A stretch of DNA of 55,485 bases from Bacteroidia bacterium (GTDB taxonomy: Bacteria > Bacteroidota > Bacteroidia > Chitinophagales > Saprospiraceae), in NCBI GenBank assembly GCA_030430845.1, contig JAUIKE010000038.1, positions 1-55,485 of the forward strand, in the 5' to 3' direction. The notes under the pieces were generated by a model, which was not told where the DNA came from, ran no database searches, and was given only the letters and a program-made list of their open reading frames with translations. Shown here piece after piece: positions 41,314 to 49,990 of this stretch. Numbering within the stretch: the first letter of the stretch is position 1; every line of letters begins with the position of its first letter. The position numbers and the translations under genes are program-made.

Positions 41314-43677
41314 ATGACTGCGACTAATAATTTGATCAAAGAAGGGCATTTGGTAGAGGATATGTACGAAGATATGGGCATCAACAGAATTCCATATCAA
41401 TCCCAATTGAGTTTTCGGCCCCTCATCCGTGAATTAGAAAAAAAAGCAAGCGGTAAAAATTCGGCCGAATCCATGCTGGCCGATTTGATTATCAGTAAAA
41501 TAAAGGAGCACTCTTTATTTAACAAGCCTATTCCCGACCCCAGTCTGATAGAGGAGAATTGTGAAGTTTTTGATCTGTTGATCAGTAGTGTACTTCCACC
41601 TGCTCTTCGCCAAAGGGAACTGGCCAAAATGGTTTCCCCATTTGATTTTAATGCCTTTTACATTACACCTGCATTGAAGGAGCTTCTTACTTCGGAGCAG
41701 GTCAAAGTCTTTAAAGCCAAAGTTTCAGAAACAGAAATGGCTTGTACCATGATCGTTGGGTCCTGTAGTTTGATTCTAAACCAATTTTATGGTCAAAACC
41801 TGGATGTCACCCCACAGATCAGTTTTTACACGCGTGATAAAACATCAGGGCTTCACACGCACTATAAGCTCAATATGGTATTTGACTTTGTTGAAATCAA
41901 AAAACTCAAGCCGCTTCCTGAACTTTCTCAGGATCAGATCAACGAATTGCTGAGCAATATTTACGACACTGAGTTATGGCTCAAATACCTGCCGCCTGCC
42001 AACTTTGCTTTTGAAGGCTTTGTAATCGGTCATCTGACCGATATTACCTCTGAGCAAACCCTGTCTAACCTGAATTACCGATTGCTCCAGAAAAATGCGG
42101 TCTTACATCGTGAGAATATTGCAGAACTGGAAAAGCACATACAAAGTTATTTCCGCATGCCTGACCTTCGGCTGGGCCTGACCGCCATTGACTATCCACT
42201 TGAAAAATCAGTGGCCCATCGTTATAAGATCCGCTTTGATTTATTGTCGGACCAACATACCATTTTACTCAGTGAAAAAAACAAAAACTCTGTTTACGAA
42301 AAGGTATGTAAATACCGTGAAGTCTTACTCATAGAAGACCTCAATGCTTTGGAGCAAAAAACGCCTATAGAAGAGGACTTAATCCGTGCGGGCATCCAAA
42401 GTATCATTGTAGCTCCCCTTTTTAACAAAGATGAAAGGGTAATCGGGCTTTTGGAAATTGGGGCGCCAAAACCATTTCAACTCAACAGCTTTCTGGAAGT
42501 CAAATTCAAAGAATTGACGAGCCTGTTTTCTCTGGCGGTAGAACGCAGCCGCGATGAGATCAACAATCAGATCGAAGCAGTGATCCGGGAGCAGTTTACA
42601 GCCGTTCATCCCAGTGTGGAGTGGCGGTTTATCGAAGCTTCTTATAATCTTTTGGAAAAAAGAGAATCGGACAGCGTCAAGGCCTCCATGGAACCCATTA
42701 TTTTTGATGCAGTATATCCTCTATATGGTCAGGCGGACATTGTCAGCTCGTCCAACAAACGAAATGCCGCTATTCAGGCTGATCTGACTGATAATCTGCA
42801 AAGAGCTAAAAAGCTTTTGGAAAAAAGCCTGAAAAACATAAATTTCCCGCTTGCAGGTCAGGCTTTAATGAAAATTAAGCAAGGCTTGGAGAATATCCAC
42901 ATAGAGTTCAGTTCCAGCGATGAGTCCCAACTGGTTGAACTTTTACAGAATGAGGTGCATCCTATTCTGGACTATATCCAAAAGCGATTCCCGGACATGG
43001 CTCCTGCCGTTTCCAACTATTTTGATTACCTGGATAAGGAACTGGGAATCGTATATAATCAACGGAAAGATTATGAGGATAGCGTGGCTATGATCAATAA
43101 TACCATTGCTAATTATATTGAGGCTCAGCAAAAGGAAGCGCAACGCATACTCCCTCATTATTTTGAGAAATACAAAACCGATGGGGTTGAATACGATATT
43201 TATGTTGGGCAGTCCTTACTTAAGCGGGATCTTTTTTCAGAAATGCATCTGAGGAACCTCCGCCTTTGGCAGTTGGTGAATATGTGTGAAATCACGCGCA
43301 TCGTAGAAGGGATGCAAAACGATTTGCCCGTTCCCTTAACCACCGCTCAGCTGATCTTTGCTTACAACACGCAATTGTCCATACGCTTTAGGATGGATGA
43401 AAAACAATTTGACGTGGATGGGGCCTACAACGTCCGCTACGAGATCCTGAAAAAACGCATCGATAAGGCGGTCATCGAAGGAACGGATGAGCGACTGACA
43501 GTAGCCGGAAAAATCGCCATCGTTTACCTTCAGGATAAAGACCGACAGGAGTACCTCGAATATTTTCAATACCTACAGCACGAAGGCCTGATCGGGGAAG
43601 AGATTGAGGATTTGAGGCTTGGAAAATTACAGGGCGTACAAGGCTTGAGAGCGCTCAGAGTGAGCGTAGTGATCTAA
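41314..43677 (+). CDS. GAF-domain protein without recognised output domain
   Basis: A 787-aa protein without signal peptide or membrane helix. The N-terminal about 290 residues form an unrecognised domain (opens MTATNNLIKEGHLVEDMYEDMG). A GAF domain spans about 310-420 (HTILLSEKNKNSVYEKVCKYREVLLIEDLNAL, then GIQSIIVAPLFNKDERVIGLLEIG). The remaining about 360 residues are helical with no kinase, cyclase, HTH or phosphodiesterase motif visible. GAF domains bind small ligands such as cyclic nucleotides or heme. The convergent neighbour is an HD/PycTM protein, but the two are separated by a 211-bp inverted-repeat element, so a functional link is only a possibility. Confidence 0.75.
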   Translation: MTATNNLIKEGHLVEDMYEDMGINRIPYQSQLSFRPLIRELEKKASGKNSAESMLADLIISKIKEHSLFNKPIPDPSLIEENCEVFDLLISSVLPPALRQRELAKMVSPFDFNAFYITPALKELLTSEQVKVFKAKVSETEMACTMIVGSCSLILNQFYGQNLDVTPQISFYTRDKTSGLHTHYKLNMVFDFVEIKKLKPLPELSQDQINELLSNIYDTELWLKYLPPANFAFEGFVIGHLTDITSEQTLSNLNYRLLQKNAVLHRENIAELEKHIQSYFRMPDLRLGLTAIDYPLEKSVAHRYKIRFDLLSDQHTILLSEKNKNSVYEKVCKYREVLLIEDLNALEQKTPIEEDLIRAGIQSIIVAPLFNKDERVIGLLEIGAPKPFQLNSFLEVKFKELTSLFSLAVERSRDEINNQIEAVIREQFTAVHPSVEWRFIEASYNLLEKRESDSVKASMEPIIFDAVYPLYGQADIVSSSNKRNAAIQADLTDNLQRAKKLLEKSLKNINFPLAGQALMKIKQGLENIHIEFSSSDESQLVELLQNEVHPILDYIQKRFPDMAPAVSNYFDYLDKELGIVYNQRKDYEDSVAMINNTIANYIEAQQKEAQRILPHYFEKYKTDGVEYDIYVGQSLLKRDLFSEMHLRNLRLWQLVNMCEITRIVEGMQNDLPVPLTTAQLIFAYNTQLSIRFRMDEKQFDVDGAYNVRYEILKKRIDKAVIEGTDERLTVAGKIAIVYLQDKDRQEYLEYFQYLQHEGLIGEEIEDLRLGKLQGVQGLRALRVSVVI

Positions 43678-43990
43678 TGGAAAGGGTGAAACCGAATTGG
43701 AGTGCTGATCTGGTTGATAAGATACAACAAAAATGGAGTGATGCCAGGCCCTCCTTCGTCCGCCTTAGGCCGATGCTGAGATGCTTTTCACGCCTGCGGC
43801 GTGAGGATGCTGGACGTTTGTTTATTACGAAATACATAGCACTAACTTTCTATTGGAGTTAAATCAACCGTTAGCATCCTGCGGCTGCAGGCCGCAATAG
43901 CATCTTAGCATCGGCCTAAGGCGGACGAAGGAGGGCCTAGCATCACTTATTATTTAGTTACGAGCAAAAAGGCGAGTTCAAAGCAAGCTA
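43678..43990. other. Convergent gap dominated by an inverted-repeat element
   Basis: A 313-bp gap between the GAF and HD/PycTM stop codons. It contains the compound inverted repeat at 43737-43947 and about 60 and 43 bp of plain flanking sequence. No coding sequence was identified. Confidence 0.6.
43737..43947. repeat. 211-bp compound inverted repeat (MITE-like or structured RNA)
   Basis: Outer arms 43737-43785 and 43899-43947 pair with two clear mismatches over 49 bp (AGTGATGC...GGCCCTCCTTCGTCCGCC). Each arm then contains its own small hairpin (CACGCC/GGCGTG at 43789-43803; TGCGGC/GCCGCA at 43880-43896). The arms resume pairing as GGATGCT (43805-43811) / AGCATCC (43873-43879) on the same axis, leaving an AT-rich centre of about 61 nt. 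The folded form is a four-way cruciform. No transposase, no obvious target duplication; GATGC recurs several times in it. Confidence 0.8.
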
Positions 43991-45166
43991 TTACATCACA
44001 TAGGCCCTGTAAATAATAACAAACAGGATCACAGATATCACCACCCCTATCATAAACAAGTTATAACAGATCCGCAATTGATAATATTTACGCCCCAGTG
44101 ATTTTCCCAGAAAAAACAAATCGCGCTGGATAGAATTATCCAGGTTTTCCTCATCGCTGATGACATGATCCATCCCCTCCTGATATTGTTCGAAGCTCAT
44201 TTTGTAGAAATTACCAAAAAAGAAGAGGTTAGACTTGCCGTTTTTTATGGTTTCCAGTGAGGTAGAGCCGCCCATCTTGATAGGGCGAGTGGCCAAAGTA
44301 GCAAAGATCATAGAGGCCAGGCAGGTAATTAGTAAAGTTCCTACCGGTATAGCCAACACCAGATCATCACTGATATAAGAAGCTGCCATTGGTACCGCTA
44401 CGGTTACGATCAGGGCATTGACAGAGAGCATGATATTGGCCTTGTTATCTGCCAGATTACTCAAGTCAATGTGGTTGCGCAAGGCTGTTTTGAACATCAT
44501 CTGGGCACTCTTACTGCCTTTGATCTTCCCATCTCCCACTGTATATTTAATCTTGTCTTTGCGCTCCTTTTTAGCGGTTTTCTTTAAAAATTTACGATTC
44601 TGCTCCTTTTTTTCTCCATAAAGGTTTTTGGCCACTTCCGTAAAGTATTCGTGTGAACTGACAAACTTATCGTTGAGTTCAAACCACTCAACATCGGTGA
44701 ATGTCTTATTTTGGAACACCTCCCATTCATGACGCAATGCCGCCAATGAAACAGGGTAATTATCCATTCCCAGGCCCATCAGATCCGCATCCTTAATTAC
44801 TTCTTCTAACTTGTTTTCAGGCTGTTTCCCGGGGATTGTGGCGTTAATGCAATTAAGCACTATTTCTTTTTTGCCCTCCTCATACCCATGTTCCTCGAGA
44901 AATTCTCTGGCAATCCTTTTACTAACCTGCTCATGCCCTTCGTATACTTCCACGAATCCGATGTCATGAAATAGAGCTGCTAGTTCCAATATTTCCATTT
45001 CCTCCTCCGAAAATGCCAGCTCCTGGCCAATATCCAAAGCCGCGCTGCGAACAGCCAAAGCATGCTGCAGATTGTGAAAAATATGGTCCTTAGTCAAGCC
45101 CTCCCTTAAAAGACGCATGACGTATTGTTCGGCTGATGCAACTACAGATACAGATTTATTAATCAT
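43991..45166 (-). CDS. HD-domain protein fused to a Pycsar-effector-like (PycTM, DUF5706) membrane domain
   Basis: A 391-aa protein. The N-terminal half is an HD phosphohydrolase domain (about 15-165) with the metal-binding set His (HNLQHA), His-Asp (ALFHDIGF), His (YEGHEQ) and Asp (KDADLMGLG). The C-terminal half (about 215-391) opens with LSNLADNKANIMLSVNALIV and contains two adjacent transmembrane helices (to about residue 290) and a third at the C-terminus. This is the layout of the PycTM effector that senses cyclic UMP or CMP in Pycsar anti-phage systems. No uridylate/cytidylate cyclase gene is adjacent. It could be an orphan immune effector, a housekeeping relative, or a self-limiting effector whose HD domain degrades nucleotides. 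Confidence 0.82.
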   Translation of the reverse strand: MINKSVSVVASAEQYVMRLLREGLTKDHIFHNLQHALAVRSAALDIGQELAFSEEEMEILELAALFHDIGFVEVYEGHEQVSKRIAREFLEEHGYEEGKKEIVLNCINATIPGKQPENKLEEVIKDADLMGLGMDNYPVSLAALRHEWEVFQNKTFTDVEWFELNDKFVSSHEYFTEVAKNLYGEKKEQNRKFLKKTAKKERKDKIKYTVGDGKIKGSKSAQMMFKTALRNHIDLSNLADNKANIMLSVNALIVTVAVPMAASYISDDLVLAIPVGTLLITCLASMIFATLATRPIKMGGSTSLETIKNGKSNLFFFGNFYKMSFEQYQEGMDHVISDEENLDNSIQRDLFFLGKSLGRKYYQLRICYNLFMIGVVISVILFVIIYRAYVM

Positions 45167-45246
45167 GCATGTTCTTTTTTTCCAATGAGAATTATTACTA
45201 AATATAAGTTTTCAGACCTTAAGAACAAACTCTTTCACAATATATT

Positions 45247-45314
45247 CGAAGGTCGAAGGGCGAAAGTCGAATACACAAACTTCAACCCTCGACCTTCCCC
45301 CTTCGACCTTCGTC
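45247..45314. repeat. Inverted heptamer array at the end of the BNR gene
   Basis: Units CGAAGGT, CGAAGGG, CGAAAGT, CGAATAC (45247-45274) face CTTCAAC, CCTCGAC, CTTCCCC, CTTCGAC, CTTCGTC (45280-45314) across a 5-nt gap, giving a long imperfect hairpin. The second array abuts the stop codon (TAG at 45317-45315, minus strand). Probable terminator region. Confidence 0.8.
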
Positions 45315-48167
45315 CTATTCTTTCAAAAGAGGATCTTCTCTTACCTCTAATGTTTGAGTATAGGTTTTATCCCCAATTTTTAACATCACTTTATACACTC
45401 CCGGTCCGGCCTTCGACAAACGGTATTCTTCAGGAATGTCCAGTTTGAAAAACCCGGTCGTTACTCCCTGAACGATCCGCCGCTTTTCATACACATCACC
45501 CGCTTCCTTAAAACGCTCGTAAGCTCTTCTGAGTGAATTAGACCCCAGCTCAGCGATGTAATCCTGGAGCATCTTGTCCAGCTTGGCTTCCTGCTCCGGA
45601 GTATATGGCCGAACATCAAACTCGAAGTCCCAAAAATATTGGTGGATACCCGGCCCGGCTTCCTCAAGAGAAATCGTCCGCTTTTTGGTTCCTTTTAAAT
45701 TGCTGATGACCAGTTCTGCATTTTTATCCGTTTCTCCCAGGTAAAATGCTACCCTGGCCCTGTTTTCAAACTCTGCCCTTGGAACAGAGGAAGTATTGAC
45801 AATGGTTGCCGGATTATCTCCGGCAAACCAGAAATGCCCTCTCTGGCCTCCACGACTGACATTTTCCCAGAGGGTTGCCTGGCCTTGTTCGAACAGATAT
45901 CCTTCTGAATTCATCTTTTCCGGCGTCATTTCCTGTAGTGGGCTGATATCATCCATTATCCAAATACTACGTCCATGGGTTCCTACGATCAGGTCATTGT
46001 CCCGTGGATGGATTTTAATGTCATATACCGAAACGGTAGGTAGGTTATTCTTCAAACGCTGCCACTTTTGACCGCCGTTGATGGTGAACCAAACCCCTGT
46101 TTCGGTTCCGATAAACAGCAAATTGGGGTTTTTATGATCTTCTCTGATCACCCTCACAACTTCCCCTTCCGGCAGATTAGCTCGCAAGCTGGTCCAGGTC
46201 CGCCCGAAATCGGTTGTTTTATATACCCAGGTACCAAAGTTGTCGCTCCGGTGCCCGTCAAAAGTAACATAAGCCGTGGCTTGATCAAAATGTGAAGCCT
46301 CGATTCGGCTCACCCAAAGGCTATCCGGCACATCGGGAATCGCCTGGCGCACATTTTTCCAACTACCTCCACCATTTTGAGTCAGTTGAACATTCCCGTC
46401 GTCTGTCCCAAGCCAGAGGATGTCCGCTGAAATAGGGGAAATTGACATGGTGCTGGCCGCACAGTGGGTTTCCGCCCCTGTATTGTCAGGGGTGACCCCG
46501 CCGCTCAGTCCTTCTTTACTCTTTCGAGGATGATTGGTGCTCAAATCAGGACTGATGATCTTCCAGGAGTGACCTTTATCTGTTGACTTGAAAAGATAAT
46601 TTCCGGCAGCAAAAAGCGTATTGGGGTCATGGGGTGATATACGAAATGGAGCCGTCCAATTATACCGGATCTCCAAATCCGTAGCTGTAGCCATCTCTTT
46701 ATAATTGACAATGGTCTCTTTTGTGGGACTGATCCTGGTCTGACGGTGCGTGACCGGATCATAATGGAAAAAACTACCGTTTTCAGCTGAAGTAAAAACA
46801 TCCTTCCAATTACTTGGATCCGAAAACACATATTGTCCGTCCCCCCAATGCAATTTCCAGGCATGATCGGTGAGTATCCCTCGGGCATCCCGTGCGAAAC
46901 TAGCGATGCCATACATACCGTTGTCCTGTAAGCCTCCATACACATAATAAGGATCCCGCATATCGTAGCCAATGCGATAAAATTGCGCAATGGCCAGATT
47001 GTCCAGCAAAAAGAAGTGCTCACCATGATCGTGTGTCAGCGAAACGCCTTTATCCGCTCCCATGTAGTAGCGGTCTTTGTTGGAGGGGTCGAGCCACATA
47101 GCATGGAAGTCACCATGGATCTCCTGATCTTCGCTGCCGTTGCGGATGGTTTTGCCGCCATCCTCAGAAACCATGAAGCGGGTAGTTAACAAATAAACTC
47201 TTTGATCATCAATTGGATTGATACGGATCTGGCTGTAATAGAAAGGCCGGTTATTATAAGTATTAACGTAAGTCCAGGTCTTGCCGGCATCTTCTGATCT
47301 GTATACTCCCGAACCTGGTTTCGACAAATCTCCTGTCTGCTCGGCTTCAACCAAAGCCATAAGCACATTTGGGTTGGAGCGTGAAATGGCCAGGCCAATA
47401 CGCCCGGTAGGGCCGGCAGGTAAGCCATTCGTCAGTTTTGTCCAGTTCCGCCCGCCGTTGGTTGTTTTGTAGATACCGCCGTTTTCTCCACCGGAATGAA
47501 AATGCCAGGGAAGGCGTCGGCGGTGGTACATGGCTACATACATCACCCTCGGGTTATTGGGATCCACAATGAGGTCGGTACAGCCCGTTTTTCCGTCATC
47601 CGGCAGGCCATTCGTCAGTTTTTCCCAGCTTTTTCCTCCATCTCCGGTAACGAATAAGCCCCGATCTCCGGAATACCCCCATAAATGACCGGTAGCGCAC
47701 ACGCAGGCTTCGTCTTCATCCTTCGGATTGAGTACCACCCGAGCAATCGCATGGGTATTTTCCAGGCCCAAATGGGTAAAGGATTCTCCTCCATCTGTAG
47801 AGCGGTACACCCCATTGCCCCAGGATACACTATTGCGGTTGTTCGCCTCTCCGGTGCCGACCCAAATGATATCGGGATTCTGCTGATTAACGGCGATGTC
47901 TCCGATAGAAGCCGTTTCGTAATCATCAAAAATGGGCGTCCAGGAATTCCCGGCATTCACTGATTTGAATACGCCTCCTGAGGCGGTAGCCAAAAATATT
48001 TTGGTAAAATCCGTGTCCAATGCCTCGATGTCCACAATTCGGCCGCCCTGGTTAGCCGGACCGATGTTGCGCCATTTGAGGTTTGCAATAGCCTGTTCGA
48101 GGCTTGGTTGGGAATAGGACGTAATAGAAATAAGCAGAGAAAAAATAAAAAATAAAGCTCTTTTCAT
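45315..48167 (-). CDS. Exported BNR/sortilin-type beta-propeller protein
   Basis: A 950-aa protein with a signal peptide (RALFFIFSLLISITSYS) followed by IANLKWRNIGPANQGGRI, the usual opening of this family. It has many BNR/Asp-box repeats of the form S-x-D-x-G-x-x-W or close to it (KSVNAGNSWTPIF, RSTDGGESFTHLG, VTGDGGKSWEKL, KTTNGGRNWTKL, RSEDAGKTWTYV, KSTDKGHSWKII, KTTDFGRTWTSL, TINGGQKWQRL), making one or two propellers. A C-terminal region has no clear motif. The ATG at 48167 opens the signal peptide; a longer frame from 48233 has none. Members are annotated as glycosyl-hydrolase-like, but no catalytic set is evident. Downstream and in the same direction as the first susCD pair. Confidence 0.87.
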   Translation of the reverse strand: MKRALFFIFSLLISITSYSQPSLEQAIANLKWRNIGPANQGGRIVDIEALDTDFTKIFLATASGGVFKSVNAGNSWTPIFDDYETASIGDIAVNQQNPDIIWVGTGEANNRNSVSWGNGVYRSTDGGESFTHLGLENTHAIARVVLNPKDEDEACVCATGHLWGYSGDRGLFVTGDGGKSWEKLTNGLPDDGKTGCTDLIVDPNNPRVMYVAMYHRRRLPWHFHSGGENGGIYKTTNGGRNWTKLTNGLPAGPTGRIGLAISRSNPNVLMALVEAEQTGDLSKPGSGVYRSEDAGKTWTYVNTYNNRPFYYSQIRINPIDDQRVYLLTTRFMVSEDGGKTIRNGSEDQEIHGDFHAMWLDPSNKDRYYMGADKGVSLTHDHGEHFFLLDNLAIAQFYRIGYDMRDPYYVYGGLQDNGMYGIASFARDARGILTDHAWKLHWGDGQYVFSDPSNWKDVFTSAENGSFFHYDPVTHRQTRISPTKETIVNYKEMATATDLEIRYNWTAPFRISPHDPNTLFAAGNYLFKSTDKGHSWKIISPDLSTNHPRKSKEGLSGGVTPDNTGAETHCAASTMSISPISADILWLGTDDGNVQLTQNGGGSWKNVRQAIPDVPDSLWVSRIEASHFDQATAYVTFDGHRSDNFGTWVYKTTDFGRTWTSLRANLPEGEVVRVIREDHKNPNLLFIGTETGVWFTINGGQKWQRLKNNLPTVSVYDIKIHPRDNDLIVGTHGRSIWIMDDISPLQEMTPEKMNSEGYLFEQGQATLWENVSRGGQRGHFWFAGDNPATIVNTSSVPRAEFENRARVAFYLGETDKNAELVISNLKGTKKRTISLEEAGPGIHQYFWDFEFDVRPYTPEQEAKLDKMLQDYIAELGSNSLRRAYERFKEAGDVYEKRRIVQGVTTGFFKLDIPEEYRLSKAGPGVYKVMLKIGDKTYTQTLEVREDPLLKE

Positions 48168-48189
48168 GATTAGAAGTTTTTTGCAGTCT

Positions 48190-48294
48190 GAATCGCGGAT
48201 TTCCGCGGATTGTAAGGATTTTACAGAAATCATTGTACCCTGCGGGCAAAATGCTTTCGGTGCCCTCCGCTAAATTGGCAGAATTCTGCGGTTC
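48190..48294. repeat. GCGGATT-type dispersed repeat, copy 2
   Basis: Co-linear with 24215-24321: GAATCGCGGATTT start, TACCCTGCGGGCAAAATGC middle (aligned to TACCCTTCAGGCAAAAATCG) and TCTGCGGTTC end, in the same orientation. The terminal inverted repeat is degraded compared with copy 1. Confidence 0.75.
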
Positions 48295-48405
48295 TAACTG
48301 AAATTTAACAAATGCCCCCAAATAACCGAAGGAACTCCTTACGAATTCTAAAATAAAGAACACTGGCCCGATCTATAATACGGTCAAGATAGTGAATACA
48401 TTAAA

Positions 48406-48440
48406 AAACTGCCGGCAGCACTATTAGCCACCGACAGTTT
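48406..48440 (-). terminator. Terminator hairpin after the first susD
   Basis: An imperfect stem (AAACTGCCGGCAG / C-ACCGACAGTTT) ending in a T-run (AAAAAA on the plus strand at 48403-48408). The matching hairpin at 53798 follows the second susD, so the duplication includes the terminator. Confidence 0.6.
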
Positions 48441-48464
48441 GTTTTTTTATAGTTGTCAGTCCAC

Positions 48465-48492
48465 CCTGAACCCTGAACTATTAACTATGAAC
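48465..48492. repeat. Heptamer array after the first susD
   Basis: Four units: CCTGAAC, CCTGAAC, TATTAAC, TATGAAC, ending 5 bp from the susD stop. The counterpart after the second susD (53858-53878) has different units. Confidence 0.7.
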
Positions 48493-48497
48493 CAACA

Positions 48498-49904
48498 TCA
48501 CTGATTTACCTCTGTTTTGGCAAAAATACCCGGTTCTGGATTCGGGGCATTCGCATTAGAGGTCAATTCGTTACTGGAATAGGGCAAGCGTTCAGGTAAA
48601 GCACTGGCTGTAGGTGTATTCCGCGGCACAGCTGGGGCGATATCGCTATCTCCTTTACGCCAGCGACGAATATCGTCGAAAGGCAAGAAAGACATATAGC
48701 CGGAGACGTACTTTTCTTCCATAATTTCACGCAACAAGGCTCGATCGGGATCAATGCCGTCTGGGTTTTCAATACCTCCGTTTGCAAAATCATCCATCGT
48801 GAAGGCCTCATAGGTCAGAGGATCACCGGAGAAATTACTGTTAATCCAGCCGCCGCCGCTCAAATAAGTCCGGAACTCATTCAGTCGTTGCAGGCCTACA
48901 GAAGCTCCCTGGCTTCTAAAGCCGGCCTCTGCCAGGATCAAATGGTTCTCACGGAAAGTAATGATCGGCATAGGTTCATTCTCATTTACAACCCCAAGGT
49001 TACCGGAGGCGGAGTTATCAACGATCGCATAGTAATTTGCCCTGGCCGTTTCATCGGTCTTGGCATGATTGCGAGAGCCGGCATTATTGGGATCCAGTAA
49101 GCTTTCCATGAAAGCATTCCGAGAGCCCATATCACCGGCCCGGCTGCCGTTAATGATTTCCCAGAAAGTATTTTTAGTGCCGGCCACTCCAGCTTCACCA
49201 CTTGGAACGTAGCGCAAGTCATTGGCAGCATCTGCAATACCACTTTGGGCAGCCGTATAAGCGCCGCTGTAATCTCTGAGGTACATATAAAACCTCGCCT
49301 TTAAGGTATTGGCCGCAGCAATCCACCTGGCAGCATTTCCTCCAAAATAAATATCCTCTCCAAGAGCACGAGATCCTCCACTGTTCAGGTCCGAAATCCC
49401 GGAATCGATTAGCTGGATCAAGCTGTTAAATACAGCCATCTGGCTGTCGAACACCGGATCCGGAAACTCGGTGTTTACTGCCTGTGAATACGGTATATTG
49501 CCATGATAGGCAGCTATGGTGCCCATTAAATTAGCTTCCAATACTTTTGCTATCCCCGTCAGCAAGCCATCGCCGGCTGCTTGTTCCTGGATAAAACGCA
49601 ATTGCGGCAAAGCGTTCACATAAGCTCTCTCCCAGGTGGAAATAGACTCTTCCGCCGTCAGGTTGTAAGAATAAATATTCAGATATAATGACTGGTAGGC
49701 CACAAACTGGCCTGAGTACAGGCCGGATATGCGCATTAAGTGACCACATTGCACCAATACATTCGCCACCTGAGCTCCAGGCAACACGGAGGAAGGCACA
49801 ATCTGATCCGCTGTCAAAGAGTTCGGGTTTTTGTCGACTCCATCGACCAGTTCTTCACAACTCCAAAACATGATAATGATGAAAAACAATACTATCTTTT
49901 TCAT
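48498..49904 (-). CDS. SusD/RagB-like outer-membrane lipoprotein, paralogue 1
   Basis: A 468-aa protein with lipobox FWSC after a short signal peptide, then EELVDGVDKNPNSLT. Features of the SusD-like_2 group include helical TPR-like segments, AANTLKARFYMYLRDY, and a C-terminal FLPFDDIRRWRKGD. It would bind a glycan, peptide or other nutrient at the cell surface and hand it to the SusC channel encoded 86 bp upstream. It has the same length as the second SusD in this window and differs from it at about 45 positions (hand count, roughly 90% identity), mostly in the first 330 residues. Confidence 0.9.
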   Translation of the reverse strand: MKKIVLFFIIIMFWSCEELVDGVDKNPNSLTADQIVPSSVLPGAQVANVLVQCGHLMRISGLYSGQFVAYQSLYLNIYSYNLTAEESISTWERAYVNALPQLRFIQEQAAGDGLLTGIAKVLEANLMGTIAAYHGNIPYSQAVNTEFPDPVFDSQMAVFNSLIQLIDSGISDLNSGGSRALGEDIYFGGNAARWIAAANTLKARFYMYLRDYSGAYTAAQSGIADAANDLRYVPSGEAGVAGTKNTFWEIINGSRAGDMGSRNAFMESLLDPNNAGSRNHAKTDETARANYYAIVDNSASGNLGVVNENEPMPIITFRENHLILAEAGFRSQGASVGLQRLNEFRTYLSGGGWINSNFSGDPLTYEAFTMDDFANGGIENPDGIDPDRALLREIMEEKYVSGYMSFLPFDDIRRWRKGDSDIAPAVPRNTPTASALPERLPYSSNELTSNANAPNPEPGIFAKTEVNQ

Positions 49905-49946
49905 AAATAGTTCTTTTTAGAAATTTAAAGCTTTAGTTCTTCTTTT

Positions 49947-49989
49947 AGGGGTTGTGTGAAAACTCGTTCCTCGTTTTCACACAGCCCCC
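49947..49989 (+). repeat. Hairpin element in the first susC-susD junction
   Basis: AGGGGTTGTGTGAAAAC, core TCGTTCCTC, then GTTTTCACACAGCCCC. It matches the first hairpin of the two-hairpin repeat at 37230-37328 almost base for base, including the core. It ends 1 bp from the susC stop and stands where the second susC-susD junction carries a heptamer hairpin. Confidence 0.85.
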
Positions 49990-49990
49990 A

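Larger units (their letters stand above)
48168..48497. other. Gap between BNR gene and first susD
   Basis: A 330-bp gap containing the second GCGGATT-type repeat (48190-48294), about 110 bp of plain sequence, the susD terminator hairpin and a four-unit heptamer array next to the susD stop. No coding sequence seen. Confidence 0.6.

Noticed and set aside
43991..45166. A complete Pycsar defence operon
   Set aside because: No pyrimidine cyclase is adjacent on either strand; the neighbours are a GAF protein and a BNR-propeller gene, so only an effector-like protein can be claimed.
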